Of a DNA stretch of 44,116 bases, positions 24,435-31,915 are shown piece by piece. Location: NCBI GenBank assembly GCA_023379265.1, contig JAMCUI010000001.1, positions 1-44,116 on the forward strand. Direction: 5' to 3'. Numbering within the stretch: the stretch's first letter is position 1; the number at the start of each line of letters is the position of its first letter. The notes below the pieces were generated by a model that did not search any database, was not told the DNA's origin, and saw nothing but the letters and a program-made list of their open reading frames with translations. The translations under genes and the position numbers were made by a program. Source of the stretch: Patescibacteria group bacterium. Lineage in GTDB: Bacteria > Patescibacteriota > Microgenomatia > 2-02-FULL-39-11.

Positions 24435-24481
24435 TGAAAAGATACAAATAGTGTTTCTTTTGAAATGGAGGTGATCTTAAA

Positions 24482-24823
24482 ATGGCTGAAAGTGGCGGAA
24501 ATGAAAAAATGATGGGAGCCCTGGCTTATTTTCTGGGACCTGTCACGGGAATTATCATGCTTCTTACAGAGAAGAAAAATGCTTTTATCAGGTTTCATGC
24601 CATGCAATCAACGGTAGTATTTGGGGCGTTTATAGTTCTATACGTTATATTGGGTATCATACCGGTATTAGGATGGATTATAGCTTTGATACTTTCTCCA
24701 ATACTGACTCTAGTATCTTTTATACTCTGGCTTATGCTTATGTGGAAAGCATATAACGGTGAGAAATATAAATTGCCATATTTTGGTGATTTAGCAGAAA
24801 GACAGTTAATAAAGTTAAAATAA
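24482..24823 (+). CDS. DUF4870-like membrane protein
   Basis: The protein has 113 residues. After a polar start it has the helices MGALAYFLGPVTGIIMLLT and FGAFIVLYVILGIIPVLGWIIALILSPILTLVSFILWLMLMWKAY, with VRFHAMQS-like IRFHAMQSTV between them, characteristic of DUF4870/TIC20-like small membrane proteins. The YKLPYFGDLAERQL end is also typical. The function is unknown; located in the cytoplasmic membrane. The perfect Shine-Dalgarno GGAGGTGAT with a good spacer indicates strong translation, which contrasts with the leaderless genes nearby. A terminator follows. Confidence 0.82.
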   Translation: MAESGGNEKMMGALAYFLGPVTGIIMLLTEKKNAFIRFHAMQSTVVFGAFIVLYVILGIIPVLGWIIALILSPILTLVSFILWLMLMWKAYNGEKYKLPYFGDLAERQLIKLK

Positions 24824-24907
24824 ACCTGATAAGTAGAATTATAATAGAGCATTATCCCTCAAAGACTTTATGTCTCAGATGGAAAAATGATCCTTGTATC
24901 TAATCAT

Positions 24908-24940
24908 AAAACCGTTTTCTTTTAAGGGAAGCGGTTTTTT
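24908..24940 (+). terminator. Intrinsic terminator after the DUF4870-like gene
   Basis: AAAACCG (24908-24914) pairs with CGGTTTT (24932-24938), with extra pairing between TTTC and GGAA inside, and the 3' arm runs into TTTTTT. Confidence 0.75.
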
Positions 24941-24947
24941 GGTGGTG

Positions 24948-24953
24948 TATAAT
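24948..24953 (+). promoter_or_regulatory. TATAAT -10 box of the phosphoribosyltransferase gene
   Basis: GTGTATAAT directly follows the terminator T-run. The predicted leader is about 29 nt to the GTG start. Confidence 0.5.
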
Positions 24954-24988
24954 ATGTTGCGGTAGGAAAATATTAAACGTCTTAAAGA

Positions 24989-25648
24989 GTGTTTCAAAAC
25001 AGACAAGAGGCTGGTCGCCTTCTAGCAGATTCTAGCGATTTGAGAAAGTATAAAGGAAGGGGTGACGTGGTTGTTTTGAGTATCCCCAGGGGTGGAGTAG
25101 TGATTGGATCTGAAATAGCCAGAATTCTTAAGGTATCTTTATCCGCAATTGTAGTCAAAAAATTAGGAGCTCCAGGTAATCCTGAATTGGCAATTGGTGC
25201 TGTTGCTCCTGATAATATAAAAGAGATTGATTGGGAATTGACTTTGAGAAAGGGGGTAGAGCAGGACTATTTTGATTGGGAATTGAAAAAAAAGAAGCAG
25301 GAAATAGATCGCAGGGAAAAGATGTATGGATTAAGAGATATTAAATTTCTGATTAAAGATAAAAAAACTGTCATACTTACAGATGATGGCGTAGCGACAG
25401 GAGCTACGGTACTTGCAGCAATAAAATATATTAGAAACTTAAAGAACAAATTAGGCCTGCAAAGTCTGCAAATAATTTTAGCGATTCCGGTTATAGCCAA
25501 GGATACTCTTGAAAGGTTAAAATGCGAAACGGATGGTGTGACAACTCTTGAAGCGCCAAAATCATTTGGCGCCGTAGGTGAATTCTACAGCGAGTTTCCG
25601 CAAGTGAGTGACGCACAGGTGTTAAATATCCTGAAATCTTTTAGGTAA
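24989..25648 (+). CDS. Phosphoribosyltransferase-domain protein
   Basis: The protein has 219 residues. VVVLSIPRGGVVIGSEIARIL and KKLGAPGNPELAIGAV at the N-terminus with TVILTDDGVATGATVLAA (PRPP-binding loop) define a type I phosphoribosyltransferase fold of the group often found next to dienelactone hydrolases or erythromycin esterases. The real substrate is unknown, and some members may not be true transferases. The start is GTG 24989 (MFQNRQEAGRLLAD); no upstream ATG fits. The pth gene begins 2 nt after its stop, so the two are cotranscribed. Confidence 0.85.
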   Translation: MFQNRQEAGRLLADSSDLRKYKGRGDVVVLSIPRGGVVIGSEIARILKVSLSAIVVKKLGAPGNPELAIGAVAPDNIKEIDWELTLRKGVEQDYFDWELKKKKQEIDRREKMYGLRDIKFLIKDKKTVILTDDGVATGATVLAAIKYIRNLKNKLGLQSLQIILAIPVIAKDTLERLKCETDGVTTLEAPKSFGAVGEFYSEFPQVSDAQVLNILKSFR

Positions 25649-25650
25649 AT

Positions 25651-26250
25651 ATGAAACTAATTATTGGGTTGGGAAATCCCGGTGATAAATATCAATATTC
25701 CAGGCATAATATCGGCTTTATGGCTGTGGAAAAATTTATAAAAGATAGATTGCCTTCGGCAGTGACTAAAAACGCCTGGAAGGATGAAACGAAATTTTCG
25801 GGTAAGATATGTAAGTTGGAGGATTGTATTGTAGTTAAACCACAGACATATATGAATAGATCGGGGATAAGCGTTCTATCTCTAGTCAATTTTTACAAAA
25901 TTAATCTTGAAGATATTTGGGTGGTGCATGACGATATAGATTTGCCCCTTGGCAAAATAAGAATAAGGAAAGGTGGAGGAAGCGCAGGTCACAACGGTAT
26001 TGAGTCAATTATGGCTAACCTTCATAGTCCTGATTTTGAACGGTTCAGGCTAGGTATAGGTCGGGGTAAGCTTGATAAGGAACATACAGCAGATCACAAT
26101 TTACACAGGAGGGAAGTGGAGAAATATGTACTCTCACTTTTCCGTGATAGCGAGGCAAGTGATGTAAAACATCTGATAAAAAGCGCTGTTGAAGCCATTG
26201 AAATAGCCTTAAAAGATGGTATTGAGAAGGCGATGAATAGATTTAATTAG
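25651..26250 (+). CDS. pth: Peptidyl-tRNA hydrolase
   Basis: Releases peptides from prematurely dropped peptidyl-tRNA to recycle tRNA; cytosolic. The protein has 199 residues, normal for bacterial Pth. IIGLGNPGDKYQYSRHNIGF contains the conserved N10 and catalytic H19. QTYMNRSG supplies the conserved Asn, WVVHDDIDLPLGKIRIRKGGGSAGHNGIESI holds the catalytic Asp and the GHNG loop, and FERFRLGIGRG follows. All key residues are present. It shares an operon with the phosphoribosyltransferase gene. Confidence 0.96.
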   Translation: MKLIIGLGNPGDKYQYSRHNIGFMAVEKFIKDRLPSAVTKNAWKDETKFSGKICKLEDCIVVKPQTYMNRSGISVLSLVNFYKINLEDIWVVHDDIDLPLGKIRIRKGGGSAGHNGIESIMANLHSPDFERFRLGIGRGKLDKEHTADHNLHRREVEKYVLSLFRDSEASDVKHLIKSAVEAIEIALKDGIEKAMNRFN

Positions 26251-26265
26251 ACTTCTGTTTCTTAA

Positions 26266-26916
26266 TTACCGGCTTTCTGAAAGGGAAAATATAGCAGGAA
26301 TAATTTTTCTGGAAGCGGCCCAATCCATGACTTTACTCAAAATTACATAAGAAGCCATTATACCGGCAGCCATTACAATTCTTTCCATAATTACCTGAGG
26401 TATAAGGGCGAGCCAAATCCCCCGTGAAAGTCCAAAAGCCCAAACCCAGAGGACTCCGCCGACTGCGTGAGCTGTAAATGTGGCGCCGAGGCTGCGGATA
26501 AAAAGATTCTTGTGGAAAAAATGGGCGGCAATCGGAATAAGCCAGAACATGGAGTATTGCCAAGCTGATCTGCCTATTGGGTTGAGATTGAAACCGATTA
26601 TAGCAATGACTGGTATAAGGATGTTAGACGTTCTCTTTTTGGCAAAGTAAGCTACAGCAAAGAGAGTGGGGAAAAGCCTTATGAATCCGGCCAGATCAAT
26701 AGCTTTTCCGCCGTGAATAAGAAGATTTATAAGCTGCATCAGAAATACCGCTATTACACCCGGTACAGTGCCTATAAAAGCCGCTGCTGATGGGGCAAAG
26801 AAATCAAAAAGGGTAAAGTTGGTACCTGAACCTAAAAGCCTAGTAAAGGGTATTTGTAGGGCAATAATTCCCAGCAGAGTGAAAACGGAAATAAAGATGA
26901 GATGGTTTTTTTTCAT
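26266..26916 (-). CDS. ECF-transporter S-component-like membrane protein
   Basis: The protein has 216 residues and about six hydrophobic helices. FTLFDFFAPSAAAFIGTVPGVIAVFLMQLINLLIHGG resembles the substrate-binding S-component fold of energy-coupling factor vitamin transporters, but I cannot name a specific subtype (BioY, ThiT, HmpT and so on), and no EcfA/EcfT genes lie nearby. It would sit in the cytoplasmic membrane and share an energising module encoded elsewhere. GAGAGGAG lies about 7 nt before the ATG, and a good promoter precedes it. It is convergent with pth. Confidence 0.6.
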   Translation of the reverse strand: MKKNHLIFISVFTLLGIIALQIPFTRLLGSGTNFTLFDFFAPSAAAFIGTVPGVIAVFLMQLINLLIHGGKAIDLAGFIRLFPTLFAVAYFAKKRTSNILIPVIAIIGFNLNPIGRSAWQYSMFWLIPIAAHFFHKNLFIRSLGATFTAHAVGGVLWVWAFGLSRGIWLALIPQVIMERIVMAAGIMASYVILSKVMDWAASRKIIPAIFSLSESR

Positions 26917-26944
26917 AAATATTCTCCTCTCTATTATTTGTCAC

Positions 26945-26972
26945 ATTTTAACAAATATTGTACTTGCGTCAA
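26945..26972 (-). promoter_or_regulatory. Promoter of the ECF-like gene
   Basis: On the minus strand TTGACG (26972-26967), a 16-bp spacer, then TAAAAT (26950-26945). The leader is about 22 nt and carries GAGAGGAG. Confidence 0.6.
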
Positions 26973-26991
26973 CTGCCAAAACTTATTAGCT

Positions 26992-27714
26992 TCAAAATCC
27001 CGTTCTCCAACCACCGGAAACTTCAATATTAGCACCGTTTATGTAGCCTGATTCATCTTTTATGAAGAAATTAACTACATTAATAATATCTGAAAATTGG
27101 GCAAAGCGGCCTGACGGTGTTTTAGCTTTGACAATACTGGTGGAAAGGATACCTGGAGAAATGCTGTTAACAGTGATACCGTATTTAGCATATTCATAAG
27201 CTAAGACTTTTGTTAGTGATATTACTCCTGCTTTGGCAATAAAGTAGGGCGTAGTATTTTTCCTGATAACTACATTTTCCGCACCGACATTTCCAAAATT
27301 TATAATCCGTCCCCATTTTTTCTTTATCATGATTGGCAGTGTTTTTTGAGAGCAAAGAAACGTGGAGTAAAGATTGGACTCAATAACATCCCTGAATTTT
27401 TCAAAAGATGTTTTAGTGATAGGTTCGAAAATGAAATTGCCTACTATATTGATAAGTATATCGACAGGTCCTAAATCCGATTTTATTTTAAGGATCATGG
27501 AAGATACATCGGATGGATTAGTTAGATTTGCTTGAATAGCTATACCAGCTGACAGCCTTTTTATTTCTTTAAGAGTCTGATTTGCCTCTTTTTGACTTGA
27601 GTTGTAATGAATTGCGACTTTGGCGCCCTGTCTGGCCAGGTCAAGCGCAATTGCTTTACCAAGGTTTTTGGCTGATCCGGTAACGAGCGCTGTTTTTCCT
27701 TTAAGATTATTCAT
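26992..27714 (-). CDS. Short-chain dehydrogenase/reductase, possibly a pteridine reductase
   Basis: The protein has 240 residues. TGSAKNLGKAIALDLARQGAKV is the NAD(P)-binding loop (TGxxxxxG, 12-19), NIVGNF replaces the usual NNAG region, and the catalytic Y157/K161 lie in TPYFIAKAG. The Ser of the triad is not at the usual place (INFGNVGAENV). SDRs of this type include 3-oxoacyl-ACP reductases (FabG) and pteridine/dihydromonapterin reductases (PTR1/FolM, with loops such as TGAAKRLG). The divergent neighbour is folC, sharing a 27-bp promoter region, which favours a folate or pterin role. That is inference; FabG-like function remains possible. Confidence 0.82.
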   Translation of the reverse strand: MNNLKGKTALVTGSAKNLGKAIALDLARQGAKVAIHYNSSQKEANQTLKEIKRLSAGIAIQANLTNPSDVSSMILKIKSDLGPVDILINIVGNFIFEPITKTSFEKFRDVIESNLYSTFLCSQKTLPIMIKKKWGRIINFGNVGAENVVIRKNTTPYFIAKAGVISLTKVLAYEYAKYGITVNSISPGILSTSIVKAKTPSGRFAQFSDIINVVNFFIKDESGYINGANIEVSGGWRTGF

Positions 27715-27741
27715 GTTTAATTCGGTGTATAATTTACGGCA
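27715..27741. promoter_or_regulatory. 27-bp bidirectional promoter region between the SDR and folC genes
   Basis: GTATAAT with TATAAT at 27728-27733 lies 8 nt before folC ATG 27742. Read on the other strand, the same bases give TTATACA about 11 nt before the SDR ATG at 27714. Both genes would be nearly leaderless and share one symmetric -10 element. Confidence 0.55.
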
Positions 27742-29226
27742 ATGATACGCACATTTGATGAGTCAGTCAAGTTTTTGGAAAAGTATATTCCTACACCTAT
27801 CAAAAAACATCCGGGGAAGCTGGGTCTGGAAAGAATGGAAAAATTGGTGCAACTAATGGGTAATCCGCAATTGGCATATCCAACAATTCATGTAGGCGGT
27901 ACATCGGGAAAAGGTTCAACTTCCACAATAATTGCTTCTATTCTTTCACAAAAATATAAAGTTGGGTTACACACCTCGCCGCATCTGGTAAAAATTACAG
28001 AGAGGATAAAAATTTTTTTCAGGAACAAAAAACAAATAACAAAATACATTTCCGGGGATATTTCCGGATCGGAATTTATAGATTTAGTCAATTATATCAA
28101 GCCGTTTGTGGTGAAACTGGAAAAGAGCGATTTGGGTGCCCCCAGTTATTTTGAGTTGGTGACAGCCATGGCATTTGAATATTTTAAAAGAAAGAAAGTG
28201 GACATAGCAGTGGTTGAGGTAGGTATGGGAGGAACTTATGACGCAACAAATGTCGTCAGGCCACTTGTAGCCGTTTTGACAAATGTAGGTCTTGATCATA
28301 CTGAGATTTTGGGGGATACGGTGAAAAAAATTGCCGGAGATAAAGTGGGTATTATTAAAAAGGGGATAGAGATGGTATCTGGAGTTAGACAAAAATCAGT
28401 AGTCAAAATAGTCGAATCAGGAATCAAAAGTAAAGAATCAAGATTATCACTTCTGGGTAGGGATTTTTCCTATAAGATTAAATCTGTGACGGAAAAGGGG
28501 AGCGTGTTTGACTATTTTGGAGACAATGGCATTAAAAATCTAAAATTGAGTATGTTGGGAGAATTTCAGGTTGTGAATGCGGCATTGGCCATTCGAACGG
28601 TCGAGTTGGTTAATCAATCGTTTATTTTCTCATTACCAAATTTTTCTGACGCTCAGCCTCATTTTGATTTCTGCTGTTCTGGGCCAAGTATTTCAGCTTT
28701 GGGAAAACACAATTTTTCAAGTAAAGGTCGGTCTTTAAAACCTGCCTCACCGGCAGGCCGGTTGGCAATTTCGGATGTTAGAACCGGTTTGAAAAGAGCA
28801 TACATTCCCGGAAGGATGGAAATTGTAGGAAGAAAACCCTTGGTAATATTGGATGGAGCCCATAATCAAGATAAAATAAGAGCACTGGTTCGCTCAATAA
28901 GGACAATTTTTCCTAGTAAAAAGATAACTGCAGTTGTAGCAATAAAAAATGATAAAAATGCCAGAAGTATGTTGGAGATATTGTTAAGTATCTGTAAAAA
29001 AGCTGTTTTTACCAGGTTTAAGATAAATGCGGATACGGGGGTAATAGAGTCTTATAATCATGAGATGCTTTACAGTCAAGTAAAGCAATTAGGTTACACA
29101 ATCAAAACTTCAATAGTTGATGATCCGAGCGAGGCGTTAAAAGTTACAGTTGCGCAGGCTGGAAAAGATGATGTAATAATAGTAACAGGGTCGCTATATT
29201 TGGTGGGACAAGTCAAGAAGCTATGA
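27742..29226 (+). CDS. folC: Folylpolyglutamate synthase/dihydrofolate synthase with inserted segment
   Basis: The protein has 494 residues, longer than the usual ~430. The P-loop is VGGTSGKGSTSTIIASIL (51-68). HTSPHLVKITERI, VEVGMGGTYDATNV, LTNVGLDHTEILGDT and IPGRMEIV with VILDGAHNQDKIRAL are all present, so the Mur-ligase-type core is intact. It adds glutamate to folates using ATP. Oddity: residues ~291-341 (FIFSLPNFSDAQPHFDF through PASPAGRL) replace the short connector expected between AALAIRTVEL and the PGR motif. They look unlike FolC and include a CCTGCC/GGCAGG palindrome. Two other low-complexity stretches come from heptanucleotide arrays. Confidence 0.93.
   Translation: MIRTFDESVKFLEKYIPTPIKKHPGKLGLERMEKLVQLMGNPQLAYPTIHVGGTSGKGSTSTIIASILSQKYKVGLHTSPHLVKITERIKIFFRNKKQITKYISGDISGSEFIDLVNYIKPFVVKLEKSDLGAPSYFELVTAMAFEYFKRKKVDIAVVEVGMGGTYDATNVVRPLVAVLTNVGLDHTEILGDTVKKIAGDKVGIIKKGIEMVSGVRQKSVVKIVESGIKSKESRLSLLGRDFSYKIKSVTEKGSVFDYFGDNGIKNLKLSMLGEFQVVNAALAIRTVELVNQSFIFSLPNFSDAQPHFDFCCSGPSISALGKHNFSSKGRSLKPASPAGRLAISDVRTGLKRAYIPGRMEIVGRKPLVILDGAHNQDKIRALVRSIRTIFPSKKITAVVAIKNDKNARSMLEILLSICKKAVFTRFKINADTGVIESYNHEMLYSQVKQLGYTIKTSIVDDPSEALKVTVAQAGKDDVIIVTGSLYLVGQVKKL
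28020..28047 (+). repeat. Heptanucleotide-period array inside folC (first)
   Basis: Units CAGGAAC, AAAAAAC, AAATAAC, AAAATAC, encoding RNKKQITKY next to ERIKIFF. Confidence 0.65.
28415..28442 (+). repeat. Heptanucleotide-period array inside folC (second)
   Basis: Units AATCAGG, AATCAAA, AGTAAAG, AATCAAG, encoding ESGIKSKESRL; a more degenerate member of the family. Confidence 0.5.
28612..28764 (+). repeat. Candidate inserted element inside folC
   Basis: About 150 bp without FolC similarity interrupt the gene in frame. Near its 3' end CCTGCC and GGCAGG (28741-28757) form a 6-bp stem around TCACC. GC-rich palindromes of this sort also occur in the intergenic element at 35.5 kb. Confidence 0.5.
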
Positions 29227-29561
29227 AAAAGATGTTATCCAGATCACGAAAATCGTCATCAATGCAGAAAGTAAGCGATATTCTGGTGAAGTTTAATCCC
29301 CTGGAAGATAAGTATATTTCTCGTGAGTTTCAGGCGTACGGTTATCATTTGGCTGAGGCTTTAAACGATCCCAAACATAGGGCGCTTTACATGAAGTTGG
29401 CAAAGACATTGCCGCGTGCAGTTCTTGAGAAGGCGCTTTCATATGTTTCTGATGCCAATGTAAAAAGGAAAGGCGCGCTTTTCATGTGGAAGCTAAAGCA
29501 GTTGGGAGCATGGCAAAAAGAAGAAAAAAAGAAAAAAAAGGCAACGGACATACCTTTCTGA
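29223..29561 (+). CDS. Conserved-looking small basic protein, unknown function
   Basis: The protein has 112 residues and no family I can name. It overlaps folC by 4 bp (ATGA), so it is translationally coupled. The N-terminus is Arg/Lys/Ser-rich. The middle (EFQAYGYHLAEALNDPKHRALYMKLAKTLPRAVLEKALSYV) looks like a helical domain with an aromatic/basic character, and the C-terminus is a lysine tract ending ATDIPF. The high positive charge suggests nucleic-acid binding; that is inference. The lysine tract lies in a long A-run, so its length is prone to sequencing error. Confidence 0.7.
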   Translation: MKKMLSRSRKSSSMQKVSDILVKFNPLEDKYISREFQAYGYHLAEALNDPKHRALYMKLAKTLPRAVLEKALSYVSDANVKRKGALFMWKLKQLGAWQKEEKKKKKATDIPF

Positions 29562-29610
29562 GAACTCTAATCACTTGTTCATGCTATGATAGATTTTGAA
29601 GCTATAAAGC

Positions 29611-30174
29611 ATGAGAAAGAAAAAACCTTCCCGAGTAAAATCTTTAGACAAAAATCTATACAGGATAGCAATTTTAGTGACGTCGATAGTCTTTATTTCT
29701 CTTCTGTGGCAATTCAGGACAGATTTGGACCGGTTTGAAAGTTGGGGATACCTGGGTCTTTTTCTAGTAAATGTTTTTGCCAACTCTACTGTCGTATTTC
29801 CTCTTCCGTCCGTAGCGACTGTTTTTATAGGCGGTTCATTATGGAATCCAATTCTTGTTGGAATTATTAGCGGAGTTGGTAGCGCTATAGGGGATTTAGC
29901 CGGCTTTTTTATCGGTTTTGGCAGCCGTGGAGTGCTTAATTATATAAATAATGAAGAAAAGTTTCTTTTGCATAGGTTTGAGAAGTGGTTTAGGAAAAAC
30001 GGTTTTGTTACTGTTGCTTTCCTTGCAGCCTTGCCGGATCCTGTTTTTGACCTTATAGGTATTATGGCCGGAACTTTTAATTACCCTCTCTGGAAGTTTT
30101 TCCTAGCTACGGCTTTGGGAAGGATATTCCGAAACATTTTGGTTGCGTGGACCGGTTCCAAAATGATTTCTTAG
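29611..30174 (+). CDS. VTT/DedA-family membrane protein
   Basis: The protein has 187 residues. A basic N-terminus is followed by a helix IAILVTSIVFISLLW and the VTT (SNARE-associated) core: VFANSTVVFPLPSVATVFIGG, SGVGSAIGDLAGFFIGFGSRG, FLAALPDPVFDLIGIMAGTF and FFLATALGRIFRN. The VTT domain forms re-entrant helices, and relatives (DedA, YdjX, TMEM41) act in lipid flipping or proton-dependent membrane homeostasis. The exact role here is unknown. A 10-bp perfect hairpin follows the gene. Confidence 0.85.
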   Translation: MRKKKPSRVKSLDKNLYRIAILVTSIVFISLLWQFRTDLDRFESWGYLGLFLVNVFANSTVVFPLPSVATVFIGGSLWNPILVGIISGVGSAIGDLAGFFIGFGSRGVLNYINNEEKFLLHRFEKWFRKNGFVTVAFLAALPDPVFDLIGIMAGTFNYPLWKFFLATALGRIFRNILVAWTGSKMIS

Positions 30175-30199
30175 ATTTTCCACCTAGATATCTAAGAAA
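30167..30199 (+). terminator. Hairpin after the VTT gene
   Basis: TTTCTTAGAT (30167-30176) pairs perfectly with ATCTAAGAAA (30190-30199) around a 13-nt loop and overlaps the stop codon. No T-run follows, so it would terminate weakly or only stabilise the mRNA end. Confidence 0.4.
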
Positions 30200-30247
30200 A
30201 TAATTCCGACTGGTAGACATGCATATGGACAATATTCTAAGATATAA

Positions 30248-30523
30248 ATGATGGACAAAAGAGCACACGTTTTCATCTATGGAGATGTGGTAGGGGTGGG
30301 ATTTAGATCATGGGCGGTTACAAACGCTCGTGATTTGGGTCTTACTGGCTGGGTAAAAAATCTATCGGGAGATACTGTAGAGGTAGTATTTGAAGGTGAT
30401 AAAGAGAGTATTGATGAGATGATAAAGCGCTGTGAGAAAGGACCTTCTACTTCATCAGTGGATGACGTGGAAGTCAAACTTGAAGATGCGACAGGGGAAT
30501 ACGAAGATTTCACCATAATATAA
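30248..30523 (+). CDS. acyP: Acylphosphatase
   Basis: The protein has 91 residues, normal length. HVFIYGDVVGVGFRSWAV contains the phosphate-binding loop with catalytic R20, and GWVKNLSGDTVEVVFEG holds the catalytic N38. It hydrolyses acyl phosphates such as acetyl or carbamoyl phosphate in the cytosol. The usual GVVQGVGFR loop reads GDVVGVGFR, a mild change. An adjacent second ATG (ATGATG) makes the exact start ambiguous by one codon. Confidence 0.93.
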   Translation: MMDKRAHVFIYGDVVGVGFRSWAVTNARDLGLTGWVKNLSGDTVEVVFEGDKESIDEMIKRCEKGPSTSSVDDVEVKLEDATGEYEDFTII

Positions 30524-30585
30524 TATTTCCGCTGACTTTACTACTTCACTTGCTTAATACAGTTTATTGTGCTTAAAATTAATTA

Positions 30586-31236
30586 ATGAAAAAACATCAA
30601 GTATTTATCGTCTGGTTTATTGTTCTTCTTGTCTGGTCCTTTTACAGGGCCAATTTTTTCCTTCCAGAGTGGTTGGATGAGCTTATTATAAAACCTATAA
30701 TATTCGTACTTCCGGTCGTCATTGTTGTCCTGAAGCGTGAAAAGAAGAATCTTGCAACACTGGGTATGCCCCAAAATGGATCACTTTTCGTGAGAGATCT
30801 CTATATAGGTGTCGTAATAGGAGTATTGTTTGCTTTTGAGGGTTTATTAGCAAATTATGTCAAATACGGCCACTTTTCTTTCGGACCGATTTTAGCTCTG
30901 AAAGCAAGTGGAGGAGTCATTCCTTTCTTTTTTATCAATTTGGCTACAGCTGTATGGGAGGAGATTTTGGGCAGAGGATATATTTTCCAGAGGCTTTTAT
31001 CTGCTTCCTCAAACCAGTGGGGAGCAGCCTTGACTTCCAGTTTTCTCTTTTTACTGCTGCATATTCCCATAATGTTTACGATGCTTCACCTTACCGGTTA
31101 TTCACTTCTGGTATACCCAGTTTCAATTATGATATTGGGGATCACAAACTGCTATATCTTAAAGTGGAGAGGCAATTTAACTCTTCCAGTTCTCATTCAT
31201 GCCTTCTGGAATATGACTGTAGCCTTATATTTATAA
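30586..31236 (+). CDS. CPBP-family intramembrane metalloprotease
   Basis: The protein has 216 residues with about six hydrophobic helices. The motif EEILGRGYIFQRLL (E125, E126, R130) plus LLLHIPI (H159) and LIHAFWN (H205) are the conserved metal and active-site residues of the CAAX protease/bacteriocin-processing (CPBP, Abi) family, so it should be an active intramembrane protease. The substrate is unknown. It ends 2 bp from the convergent Met-rich protein gene, with no room for a separate terminator. Confidence 0.9.
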   Translation: MKKHQVFIVWFIVLLVWSFYRANFFLPEWLDELIIKPIIFVLPVVIVVLKREKKNLATLGMPQNGSLFVRDLYIGVVIGVLFAFEGLLANYVKYGHFSFGPILALKASGGVIPFFFINLATAVWEEILGRGYIFQRLLSASSNQWGAALTSSFLFLLLHIPIMFTMLHLTGYSLLVYPVSIMILGITNCYILKWRGNLTLPVLIHAFWNMTVALYL

Positions 31237-31238
31237 TC

Positions 31239-31877
31239 TTACTTTCTGCCTTTTCCTTTTATTCCCCTGAAGAAATAGATACTCCCAAGTATCAGAAAAA
31301 CCAATGATGCAATCCAGGTTAAAGGTACTAAAATATTTTGTACAGTATTATTTCCGCCCATCATTCCTGATATATAACCCATCATAGAAAAGTTTGTACT
31401 GTTTCTGGTGTTTCCCCAGCCATTACCCATCATTCCTAATCCCATCATTGGTAAAAAGCCTTCTCCCTGAGTTGGGATTGGGAAAGAGGCGTCACAGCCG
31501 CTCAGACGTTTACCGAGAGATATATGCATCTGTCTATTTCCTTCCTCTCCCATCATCTGTGTCATAATGTTATCCATGCTTTCATGTGCGCTGCCCAGTC
31601 TCTGACCCATAAAATAATCTCCGAGTAGATCAAAATCGCCATCGGTCAGGTTTCTGCAAATCGTCTGTTTTGCCTGAAGTTTGTCAAAAATAGCTTTTCC
31701 CTGCGCTTCTTCCTGGTTAGAAGACGAGTTTGAAGAAGCGGTATTTTTCTGGTATTGATTTTGATCCATCATTCCTTGAGCAAGAGAAGTCCCCGGCAAA
31801 AGTGTTATTAAACCAAGGAGAACACATATTAAAAGTCCAGATTTAATGGCTAAATTAAGCCGTAAGTTATTTTTCAT
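31239..31877 (-). CDS. Exported methionine-rich protein of the CsoR operon
   Basis: The protein has 212 residues; no named family recognised. A signal peptide (basic start, hydrophobic 10-28, SLAQ) is followed by a Ser/Asn/Gln linker, a central helical domain with two Cys (C74, C128) and MDNIMTQMMGEEGNRQMH, then a Met/Gly-rich stretch (MMGLGMM 144-150, MMGYISGMM 165-173) and a C-terminal membrane helix (181-204). Repeated MM and MxxM pairs with His are typical of extracytoplasmic Cu(I)/Ag(I) binding, and the gene is last in the operon downstream of a CsoR-type operator, so copper binding is a reasonable inference. GGAGT lies 6 nt before the ATG. Confidence 0.75.
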   Translation of the reverse strand: MKNNLRLNLAIKSGLLICVLLGLITLLPGTSLAQGMMDQNQYQKNTASSNSSSNQEEAQGKAIFDKLQAKQTICRNLTDGDFDLLGDYFMGQRLGSAHESMDNIMTQMMGEEGNRQMHISLGKRLSGCDASFPIPTQGEGFLPMMGLGMMGNGWGNTRNSTNFSMMGYISGMMGGNNTVQNILVPLTWIASLVFLILGSIYFFRGIKGKGRK

Positions 31878-31915
31878 AAATACTCCTTTTATTTGACTTT
31901 AATAATTAACTTAAA

